Below, one piece after another: positions 7,138-13,020 of a stretch of 14,921 nt of DNA (positions are counted from its first letter, which is position 1; each line of letters begins with the position of its first letter). Below the pieces are notes generated by a model that was not told the origin of the DNA, made no database searches, and saw only the letters and a list, made by a program, of their open reading frames with translations. This stretch comes from Bacilli bacterium (GTDB lineage Bacteria; Bacillota_I; Bacilli_A; RF39; UBA660). Where the stretch lies: NCBI GenBank assembly GCA_022791215.1, contig JAAVYQ010000038.1:1-14921 (forward strand). The letters are read 5' to 3'. A program made the translations under genes and the position numbers.

Positions 7138-7757
7138 GACTTATAAAAAAAGACATATACATAACGAAGAACAATCTAAAAATACTATTACTAATCGCAG
7201 TAGTATACTTAATAGCCACAAAAGGAAACATAGAACAAATAATATTTATGCTATCATTTATGAGTGTAATAATAACAATGACATCATTCAGTTATGACAT
7301 GTACAATCACTGGGACACATTTGTATGCTCACTACCAAATGGAAGAAAAAATGTAGTACTATCAAAATACATAAGTGGAACAATAATAATAACACTAATG
7401 ACAATAATATTACTTGCAATAAGTTATCCACTTAGCATGATCAATAAAAATATAGAAATAAAAGAACTACTCACGCTAATAATAATGAGCATGCAAGGAG
7501 TACTTATCATAGAATCATTCATGTATCCTGTAATATTTAAATTTGGAATAGAAAAAGCAAGATACATAATATTTATAATGTCATTTCTAATCGCAGGATT
7601 AAGTGCATACATGCTAAAAAGTAACAATAACATACTAACAAACATAACGACACCACTAGAAAAAAACTATATGATTGTAATACCGATAATAACAATAATA
7701 GTAATAACCATATCATACTTCATATCAAAAATCATATACAAAAACAAAGAATTCTAA
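7131..7757 (+). CDS. ABC-2 type permease (module 1)
   Basis: This 208-aa integral membrane protein has about six spans (near 18-32, 38-54, 83-101, 113-135, 143-161 and 180-200). The stretch SFSYDMYNHWDTFVCSLP followed by GRKNVVLSKYISG is characteristic of the small ABC-2 permeases (ABC2_membrane_5-like) that pair with YtrA-regulated ATPases. Its ATG lies inside the last codons of the ATPase gene, a 7-bp overlap, with AAGGGGG (7117-7123) upstream, so the two are made together. At about 200 residues it would act as a dimer with two ATPases. Confidence 0.85.
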   Translation: MLGLIKKDIYITKNNLKILLLIAVVYLIATKGNIEQIIFMLSFMSVIITMTSFSYDMYNHWDTFVCSLPNGRKNVVLSKYISGTIIITLMTIILLAISYPLSMINKNIEIKELLTLIIMSMQGVLIIESFMYPVIFKFGIEKARYIIFIMSFLIAGLSAYMLKSNNNILTNITTPLEKNYMIVIPIITIIVITISYFISKIIYKNKEF

Positions 7758-7788
7758 AACATAAGCCTTATAAAAATAGTAAAAATTC

Positions 7789-7818
7789 TAGACAAAACAA
7801 AGCAAAAAGAATTATAAT
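7789..7818 (+). promoter_or_regulatory. Candidate promoter of the NatAB-like pair
   Basis: TAGACA (7789-7794) and TATAAT (7813-7818) are separated by 18 bases, ahead of a GAGGAGAG ribosome binding site and ATG 7847. No palindrome lies over it, so the pair may be expressed without the module repressors. No terminator is seen after the previous permease, so readthrough is also possible. Confidence 0.55.
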
Positions 7819-7846
7819 AAAAAAAGAGCAAATAAGAGGAGAGAAA

Positions 7847-8605
7847 ATGTTAAAAGTAAAAGACTTAAAGAAAAAATTTATAACTTACGACAAAAACAAA
7901 AAGAAAAAAGAATTTTATGCTGACAATGGAATAACATTTGAAGTTGGAAAAGGACAAATAATAGGAATATTAGGCCCTAACGGAGCAGGAAAAACAACAC
8001 TACTAAGAATGATCGCAGGAATACTAGAACCAACGAGTGGAAGTATTGACTATGACGGACTAACATTTGAAAAAAACGAAATAGAAATAAAAAAGAAAAT
8101 TGCATACCTATCAGGAAACACAAAAATATACAATACAATAACATCTTATGAACTATTAAAAATGTGTTGTGAACTATATGATGTACCAAAAAAAATAAAA
8201 GAAAGTAGAATAAAAGAAATAACAAAAATACTAAACATGGAAGAGTTTTTACACAACAAAATAGAAAACCTATCAACAGGCCAAACGCAAAGAGTAAACA
8301 TCGCACGTTGCCTTGTACACGATCCTGAATACTATATACTAGATGAAGCAACAAGTGGACTAGACATACTATCGAGCCAAATAATATTAGACTTTATAAA
8401 AAAAGAAAAAGAACGAGGAAAAACGATACTATATTCAACACACTACATGGAAGAAGCAGAAAACATATGTGACTACTGTATAATGATAAACAAAGGAAAA
8501 ATAATAGAAGAAGGTTCTCCTAAAGACATAAGGAAAAACACAAAAACAACTAATCTAAGAGATGCATTTTTCTCACTAATAGGAGGCACACAAAATGAAA
8601 AATAA
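7847..8605 (+). CDS. natA: ABC transporter ATP-binding protein, NatA-like
   Basis: The 252-aa ATPase has Walker A GPNGAGKT (43-50), a full signature LSTGQ (142-146), Walker B YYILDEA (162-168) and switch His199 in STHYME. The STHYMEEAENICDYCIMINKGKIIE ending resembles sodium-efflux-type NatA ATPases and differs from the two GntR-linked ATPases nearby, which carry degenerate signatures. Its last codons overlap the start of the permease at 8595 by 11 bp. NatAB of Bacillus subtilis exports sodium; the substrate here is only inferred. Confidence 0.88.
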   Translation: MLKVKDLKKKFITYDKNKKKKEFYADNGITFEVGKGQIIGILGPNGAGKTTLLRMIAGILEPTSGSIDYDGLTFEKNEIEIKKKIAYLSGNTKIYNTITSYELLKMCCELYDVPKKIKESRIKEITKILNMEEFLHNKIENLSTGQTQRVNIARCLVHDPEYYILDEATSGLDILSSQIILDFIKKEKERGKTILYSTHYMEEAENICDYCIMINKGKIIEEGSPKDIRKNTKTTNLRDAFFSLIGGTQNEK

Positions 8606-9740
8606 CATAATAAACATACTAAAAAAAGAACTAAGAGAAATGTTTAGAGACAAAAAATCAATAGCGATGATGCTAATAATACCATTTATGATACCGCTAT
8701 TAGTAATAGGAATGTCAGCGCTATTTGAATACCAAACAACAGGAGTAGAAGGAACATATAATAGAATAGGATTCGCATATGAAACGACAAAAACAGAAGA
8801 AGAAATAATAAAAGAACTAGGAATATTTGGAGTGCGTGACACTGAAGAACAACTCAAAATAAAATTTGAAGCCAACCTAATAGATGCGTACATAACAAAA
8901 AAAGACAACAAATATATAATAAATGGAGATGACTCAGAAAACACTACAGTAGCGAGTAAAATAATAGAAACATACTTTCAAACATACAAAGAATATCTAC
9001 AAACTAATTACTTAGAAAACAATAACCTAAATGCTGAAAATCTAATAAACATAATAACACTAGAAAAAAACATTGAAAAAAGTGAAAATTTCTTTGGAAA
9101 TTACATAACAGTATATGCATTTCTATTCATAATAATGGCAATAACAATATCAGCAACATACCCAGCAACAGACGCTACAGCAGGAGAAAAAGAAAGAGGG
9201 ACACTAGAAACATTATTAACATTCCCGATAAAAAGTAAAGACATAATAATAGGAAAATACTTAAGTGTAACAATATCATCAATAATAACAGGAATGCTAA
9301 GTTTAATATTGATGATAATAGCATTGCTAATCGCACAAAACTCATTTCAAATATACGAAGAAATAGACTTAATGTTGCCGTTAATAAGTTTAATATTTGC
9401 AATAATAGTAATAATAGCATACTCATTCCTAATAAGTGGACTATGCATAGCAGTAGCAAGCAAATCATCAACATTCAAAAGCGCGCAAAGTGCATTAACA
9501 CCACTAACATTCATATCATTTTTTCCTAGCATGATAGTATTCATGATAAACATAAAAACAAACTTAGTACTATCAATAATACCATTCCTAAACTTTACGA
9601 TGCTATTCACAGACATAACAAATGGAAATGTAGAATGGATAAACATAGCCGCAATGCTAATATCAACATTTATAATAATAGGAATAATACTAAGAACAAT
9701 AATAAAACAATACAAATCAGAGAAAGTATTATTTTCATAG
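8595..9740 (+). CDS. natB: ABC-2 type permease, NatB-like
   Basis: The 381-aa membrane protein begins with a cytoplasmic ELREMFRDKKS segment and a first span at about 24-44. A long outside domain (about 45-165) follows, then five further spans clustered from 170 to 370. The conserved EKERGTLE (198-205) lies in the coupling helix that contacts the ATPase. This domain plan matches NatB and the CcmB/DrrB-like exporters with a large N-terminal loop. It pairs with the ATPase upstream. The stop codon is embedded in the terminator at 9740. Confidence 0.88.
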   Translation: MKNNIINILKKELREMFRDKKSIAMMLIIPFMIPLLVIGMSALFEYQTTGVEGTYNRIGFAYETTKTEEEIIKELGIFGVRDTEEQLKIKFEANLIDAYITKKDNKYIINGDDSENTTVASKIIETYFQTYKEYLQTNYLENNNLNAENLINIITLEKNIEKSENFFGNYITVYAFLFIIMAITISATYPATDATAGEKERGTLETLLTFPIKSKDIIIGKYLSVTISSIITGMLSLILMIIALLIAQNSFQIYEEIDLMLPLISLIFAIIVIIAYSFLISGLCIAVASKSSTFKSAQSALTPLTFISFFPSMIVFMINIKTNLVLSIIPFLNFTMLFTDITNGNVEWINIAAMLISTFIIIGIILRTIIKQYKSEKVLFS

Positions 9741-9772
9741 ATGACAAAATAAAAAACTGTCATCTTTTTTTT
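9740..9772 (+). terminator. Terminator after the NatAB-like pair
   Basis: GATGACA (9740-9746) and TGTCATC (9758-9764) form a perfect 7-bp stem with an 11-base A-rich loop, followed by eight T. The -35 box of the next promoter begins one base after the T-run, so the two units are packed with no spare sequence. Confidence 0.88.
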
Positions 9773-9773
9773 C

Positions 9774-9802
9774 TTGACAACAAAAATAAAATGTACTACA
9801 AT
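9774..9802 (+). promoter_or_regulatory. Sigma-A promoter of the second GntR/ABC module
   Basis: TTGACA (9774-9779) and TACAAT (9797-9802) are separated by 17 bases. Transcription should start near 9809, inside the palindrome below, and AAAGGAG (9829-9835) precedes ATG 9842. Confidence 0.87.
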
Positions 9803-9822
9803 GTACTTATTAAAGAAGTACA
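9802..9822. promoter_or_regulatory. Operator palindrome of GntR regulator 2
   Basis: TGTACTT-N7-AAGTACA is a perfect inverted repeat centred on the predicted start of transcription. A further TGTACT at 9792-9797 runs into the -10 box, so two or three half-sites are stacked. The GTAC core differs wholly from the module 1 palindrome and resembles YtrA-type operators built on TGTAC/GTACA. The binding protein is inferred from position. Confidence 0.7.
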
Positions 9823-9841
9823 ATTTCGAAAGGAGAAACAA

Positions 9842-10216
9842 ATGGACATAATAATTTCAAATACAAGTAGTAAGCCAATATATGAACAAATAACTAATCA
9901 AATAAAAACAATGGTAATGAACAACGAATTACATCCAGGAGATCCGTTACCATCCATGAGATCGCTTGCCAAAACACTAAGAATATCGGTAATAACAGTA
10001 CAACGAGCTTACGAAGACTTAACAAAAGATAGATTTATAGAAACTACAGTAGGAAAAGGCAGTTTTATAAGTAAAGAAAACAAAGAAATTATCAAAGAAG
10101 AAAAACAAAAAGAAATAGAAGAACACCTAGAACAAGCAATTGACCTAGCGAAAGAAACAGGAGTAGACTTAAGCGAATTAACAAAATTACTTAAAATATT
10201 ATATGAAGGAGAATAA
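9842..10216 (+). CDS. GntR-family transcriptional regulator, YtrA type (module 2)
   Basis: The 124-aa paralog of the regulator at 5908 has the same plan: KPIYEQI, then LPSMRSLAKTL and recognition helix ISVITVQRAYEDL, wing GKGSFI, and a short helical tail. The recognition helix differs at several exposed positions from IMTVKKAYDEL, in keeping with the different palindrome. ATG 9842 is chosen because AAAGGAG lies seven bases upstream. The frame is open further upstream (to 9635), but that part runs through the terminator and promoter and overlaps the NatB gene. Two bases separate its stop from the ATPase start. Confidence 0.9.
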   Translation: MDIIISNTSSKPIYEQITNQIKTMVMNNELHPGDPLPSMRSLAKTLRISVITVQRAYEDLTKDRFIETTVGKGSFISKENKEIIKEEKQKEIEEHLEQAIDLAKETGVDLSELTKLLKILYEGE

Positions 10217-10218
10217 TC

Positions 10219-11085
10219 ATGAAAGAAGAAAGCTATGGAATCAAAATAGAGAATTTATCAAAAAAATATGAAGACTTTGAACTTAAAGATGTATCATTTA
10301 ACGCTCCATGTGGAAGTATAGTAGGACTTATCGGAGAAAATGGTGCAGGAAAATCAACTACGATAAAAGCCATACTAGACTTAACAGAAAAAGAAAGTGG
10401 AGTAGTAGAAATACTAGGTTCTGCCACACTAGACAAAGAGACAAAAGAACATATAGGAGTAGTATTTGAAGGAAACAATTTTCCAGAAGAATTAAATGCA
10501 AAAGAACTAAACAATGTTCTAAAAAACATCTACAAATATTGGAATGAAGAAAAATTCTATGGACTTCTATATGACTTTAAACTTCCAATTCAAAAGAAAA
10601 TAAAAGATTACTCACGCGGTATGAAAATGAAACTAGCAATTTTAGTCGCACTATCACATGGCACAAAATTACTAATACTAGATGAAGCCACAAATGGATT
10701 GGACCCCATAATAAGAGAAGAGATACTAGACATACTCCTAGACTTTATACAAGACGAAACACACACAGTACTATTCTCATCTCACATCACAAGTGACTTA
10801 GAAAAAATTGCAGACTATATTGTATTCATAAAAAATGAAACTGTTTTTCTAAACGCATCAAAAGATGAATTAATCTACGAATATGGAATACTAAAATGCA
10901 AAAAAGAAGACTTTGACAAAATAGACAAAGAAGACATAATAACTTATATAAAAAGAGAAAACATATATGAAATACTAATTTATGACAAAAAAGAAAAGAA
11001 AAATAAATACAAAGATTTAAACATAGACAAAGTAACATTAGATGACATAATGCTAATGTACATAAAAGGAAGTGACGAAAAATGA
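10219..11085 (+). CDS. ABC transporter ATP-binding protein (module 2)
   Basis: The 288-aa ATPase is a clear paralog of the one at 6286. It has Walker A GENGAGKS (39-46), degenerate signature YSRGM (131-135), Walker B LLILDEA (151-157), the NGLDPIIRE D-loop and switch His189 in FSSHIT. The C-terminal tail again ends with YKDLNIDKVTLDDIMLMY. AAGGAG (10206-10211) supports ATG 10219. Its TGA overlaps the permease ATG by four bases (ATGA), so the pair is translationally coupled. Confidence 0.93.
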   Translation: MKEESYGIKIENLSKKYEDFELKDVSFNAPCGSIVGLIGENGAGKSTTIKAILDLTEKESGVVEILGSATLDKETKEHIGVVFEGNNFPEELNAKELNNVLKNIYKYWNEEKFYGLLYDFKLPIQKKIKDYSRGMKMKLAILVALSHGTKLLILDEATNGLDPIIREEILDILLDFIQDETHTVLFSSHITSDLEKIADYIVFIKNETVFLNASKDELIYEYGILKCKKEDFDKIDKEDIITYIKRENIYEILIYDKKEKKNKYKDLNIDKVTLDDIMLMYIKGSDEK

Positions 11086-11666
11086 AAGGACTAATAATCA
11101 AAGACTTATACCAATGTAAAAACAACATAATAGTTTCTATACTAACATCAGTAATAATATCATCATTTTGTCTCCTCTTCCAAATAGAGTACATAACTCC
11201 ATTTATAATTACAACTCTAATAGGCACAACTTTAGCACACTCTATAATAACAGATAAAAAAACTGGATGGTCTACTACCGAAAAAACGATGCCGTTAGAT
11301 AAAAAAGAAATAATAAAAAGTAAATATATAATGTACTTACTAACAATTACTTTTAGTTACATAATAGGTATTATTATATTAGAATTTAGTGAATCTTATA
11401 TATCGGAAGTATTTTACTTTTTTCCAATATCCAGTGGACTTATTTTAGGAAGTATCCTAATTCCCAGTAACTATATTCTTGGAATAGATAAATCTTATCT
11501 AGGAATGATGTTATCTATACTATTCACAATTTTCGTTTTACTTCTATTTTACTTCTTCTACTTAAGTGATATTATATATTTAATAATGTTTCCATTTTTA
11601 AGCATATTATTTTACTTCTTATCATATAAATGGTTAGTAGAAGCAAAAATAAAATCAAAAAATTAG
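11082..11666 (+). CDS. ABC-2 type permease (module 2)
   Basis: The 194-aa membrane protein has six predicted spans, beginning MKGLIIKDLYQCKNN like module 1's permease. It has the family segment TDKKTGWSTTEKTMPLDKKEIIKSKY before the third span. The last 60 residues are aromatic and rich in Tyr/Phe. Codons turn noticeably T-ending within this gene, unlike the ATPase before it. Its stop codon lies inside the CIRCE element of the next gene, with no terminator between, so the module may read into hsp20. Confidence 0.82.
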   Translation: MKGLIIKDLYQCKNNIIVSILTSVIISSFCLLFQIEYITPFIITTLIGTTLAHSIITDKKTGWSTTEKTMPLDKKEIIKSKYIMYLLTITFSYIIGIIILEFSESYISEVFYFFPISSGLILGSILIPSNYILGIDKSYLGMMLSILFTIFVLLLFYFFYLSDIIYLIMFPFLSILFYFLSYKWLVEAKIKSKN

Positions 11667-11689
11667 CACTCTACTATTGACAGTGCTAA
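11663..11689. promoter_or_regulatory. CIRCE element (HrcA operator)
   Basis: TTAGCACTC-N9-CAGTGCTAA matches the CIRCE consensus TTAGCACTC-N9-GAGTGCTAA at 17 of 18 arm positions; the first base of the right arm is C instead of G. HrcA binds CIRCE and represses class I heat-shock genes until misfolded proteins titrate GroEL. The site overlaps the permease stop codon. hrcA itself is not in this window. Confidence 0.92.
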
Positions 11690-11705
11690 TCTAAAGTGAT
11701 ACAAT
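11677..11705 (+). promoter_or_regulatory. Heat-shock promoter with its -35 inside CIRCE
   Basis: TTGACA (11677-11682) starts in the CIRCE spacer and runs into the right arm. TACAAT (11700-11705) follows after 17 bases, with TG at 11697-11698 giving an extended -10. HrcA on CIRCE would cover the -35 box. The C that breaks the CIRCE arm (11681) is the C of TTGACA, so the mismatch looks like a compromise between the two sites. Confidence 0.85.
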
Positions 11706-11710
11706 TAAAA

Positions 11711-11737
11711 TGTAAAAAGAAAAAGAAACTTTTTACA
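11711..11737 (+). promoter_or_regulatory. Stem-loop at the 5' end of the hsp20 leader
   Basis: TGTAAAAAG (11711-11719) and CTTTTTACA (11729-11737) form a perfect 9-bp stem with a 9-base purine loop, right at the predicted start of transcription. A 5'-end hairpin can protect mRNA from decay. The CTTTTT arm could instead pair with AAAAAG at 11788-11793 next to the ribosome binding site, which would suggest temperature-dependent switching. The second idea is speculative. Confidence 0.5.
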
Positions 11738-11808
11738 GGTATTAAAAAAATATTATGTGCTATCCTATATATAGTGGACAACACATAAAAAGAAAGGAAG
11801 CTGATATT

Positions 11809-12225
11809 ATGATGTTAATACCAAGAAGAAATGATTTTGATTTATTAGGAGATTTGTTTGATGACACATTCTTTAACAAGAGTGAAAGCAAACTAATGAG
11901 GACAGATATTAAAGAAAGAGAAAACGACTATGTAATTGATATTGATTTACCAGGTTATGATAAGGAGAATATCAAAGTTAAAGTTAACGATGGATATTTA
12001 ACTATTGAAGCAAAAACAAGTTCAAGAGTTGATGAAAAAGAAGGAAAATATGTACGTAAAGAAAGATACTTTGGAGAATGTTCAAGAAGTTTTTACATCG
12101 GAGAAAATATAAAAACTGAAGATGTAAAAGCAAAATTCACAAACGGAATACTTTCATTACAAGTTCCTAAGAAAGAAGAACAAAAAGAAATAGAAGAAGA
12201 TACATTCGTTAACATTGAAGAATAG
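11809..12225 (+). CDS. Small heat-shock protein, Hsp20/alpha-crystallin family
   Basis: This ATP-independent holdase chaperone keeps denatured proteins soluble. The 138-aa protein has a short N-terminal segment starting MMLIPRRNDFDLLGDLFDD. The alpha-crystallin domain (about 31-121) includes IDLPGYDKENIKV and the C-terminal signature FTNGILSLQVP (110-120). The acidic tail ends FVNIEE; VNI may serve as the oligomer-forming I-x-I-like motif. ATG 11809 follows AAAGGA (11793-11798); ATG 11812 is equally possible. A longer frame back to ATG 11755 has no ribosome binding site and runs through the leader. It is controlled by the CIRCE promoter and is followed by its own terminator. Confidence 0.95.
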   Translation: MMLIPRRNDFDLLGDLFDDTFFNKSESKLMRTDIKERENDYVIDIDLPGYDKENIKVKVNDGYLTIEAKTSSRVDEKEGKYVRKERYFGECSRSFYIGENIKTEDVKAKFTNGILSLQVPKKEEQKEIEEDTFVNIEE

Positions 12226-12240
12226 CCTTAAAAAGAAAAG

Positions 12241-12270
12241 TAAATAGCAAAATAAATGCTATTTATTTTT
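12241..12270 (+). terminator. Terminator after hsp20
   Basis: TAAATAGCA (12241-12249) and TGCTATTTA (12257-12265) form a perfect 9-bp stem with a 7-base loop, followed by TTTTT. Confidence 0.85.
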
Positions 12271-12276
12271 AATAAA

Positions 12277-12450
12277 ATGAAAAAATTTTTATTACAACTT
12301 CTTAAAAATCAAGAAAGAAATATTCCATTAGAAATAAGCTATGAAAAAGTTCTAAAAAGAAATAAACACTATGATCTGAGAAAAGCTCAAAGAAGAAGAG
12401 AATTTTATAAAGAATTTTCATTATATACAGTGCCAACAAAAACAAGATAA
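12277..12450 (+). CDS. Small basic protein, hypothetical, 57 aa
   Basis: No family is recognised. From ATG 12277 the peptide starts MKKFLLQLLKNQERN and continues with a strongly basic helical part (KVLKRNKHYDLRKAQRRREF), ending YTVPTKTR. No ribosome binding site precedes it, and the start lies seven bases after the hsp20 terminator's T-run, so promoter and leader are missing. The frame also opens at ATG 12256, inside that terminator, which is not credible. It could be a real basic (nucleic-acid-binding?) protein or the tail of a decayed gene. It is followed by the hairpin at 12484. Confidence 0.35.
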   Translation: MKKFLLQLLKNQERNIPLEISYEKVLKRNKHYDLRKAQRRREFYKEFSLYTVPTKTR

Positions 12451-12483
12451 TAAAATCATATTTATTTGAACATTTTAATTTTG

Positions 12484-12518
12484 ATAGATAATTAAATACT
12501 TATTCATTATCTATTTTT
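12484..12518 (+). terminator. Terminator after the small basic frame
   Basis: ATAGATAAT (12484-12492) and ATTATCTAT (12506-12514) form a perfect 9-bp stem with a 13-base loop, followed by TTTT. The presence of a terminator gives modest support to a transcribed gene at 12277. Confidence 0.7.
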
Positions 12519-12569
12519 CTTAACAAAAATATTATAGAAACTAATTCTAAAAAATGTTAATATTATATT

Positions 12570-12974
12570 ATGAATGAAGAAATAAAAATTAAAAATTTAT
12601 TATTTAGTTTATCTAAGTCTAAATTTAGAAGTAAATTTCATCTAAAAGATAAAGATTTAGAATACATAAACAAGTGTGGTATAAATAAAATCGAAGAGCA
12701 CGCTTATGACTTTATAACTAAACGTCTAGCACCATCTAATATTCCTAATGATACTCATCAAACTCCATACAACGGCCATCCTGTTTTTATAGCCCAGCAC
12801 GCTACTGCGACTTGTTGCCGTGAATGTTTATATAAGTGGCACAAAATAGAAAAAAATAAAGAATTGTCAAAAGAAGAAATAGACTATATAGTTAGTGTTA
12901 TAATGACTTTCATAAAAAGTAAATTCCACCACTATAAACTGGAAGTTATTCTGCAATTGAGCAAACTTGATTAA
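12570..12974 (+). CDS. DUF4186 family protein
   Basis: The 134-aa cytoplasmic protein matches the DUF4186 family as I recall it: SLSKSKFRSKFHL near the N-terminus, then HAYDFITKRLAP, QTPYNGHPVFIAQHATATCC and ECLYKWHKI. The fixed His and Cys residues (His70, His77, Cys82, Cys83, Cys86, His91) look like a metal or cofactor site, but the family's function is not known to me. Length agrees with the family. No ribosome binding site precedes ATG 12570. TAATAT (12558-12563) ends six bases before it, with a weak TAGAAA 17 bases further up, so the transcript could be leaderless. The stop codon overlaps the -35 box of the next gene. Confidence 0.85.
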   Translation: MNEEIKIKNLLFSLSKSKFRSKFHLKDKDLEYINKCGINKIEEHAYDFITKRLAPSNIPNDTHQTPYNGHPVFIAQHATATCCRECLYKWHKIEKNKELSKEEIDYIVSVIMTFIKSKFHHYKLEVILQLSKLD

Positions 12975-12995
12975 ACTTATAAATGATTTTATAAT
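12967..12995 (+). promoter_or_regulatory. Promoter of the 432-aa gene
   Basis: TTGATT (12967-12972) and TATAAT (12990-12995) are separated by 17 bases. The ribosome binding site AGGAG (13007-13011) sits nine bases before ATG 13021. The -35 box overlaps the end of the DUF4186 gene. Confidence 0.7.
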
Positions 12996-13020
12996 AAATC
13001 AGAATTAGGAGTTAATAAAA

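Noticed and set aside
9635..9841. N-terminal extension of the second GntR regulator
   Set aside because: It would overlap the NatB gene, a terminator and the promoter. The paralog starts at the position equal to 9842, where a good ribosome binding site exists.
11755..11808. Longer start for Hsp20
   Set aside because: No ribosome binding site stands before 11755, and the added residues do not look like the family's N-terminus.
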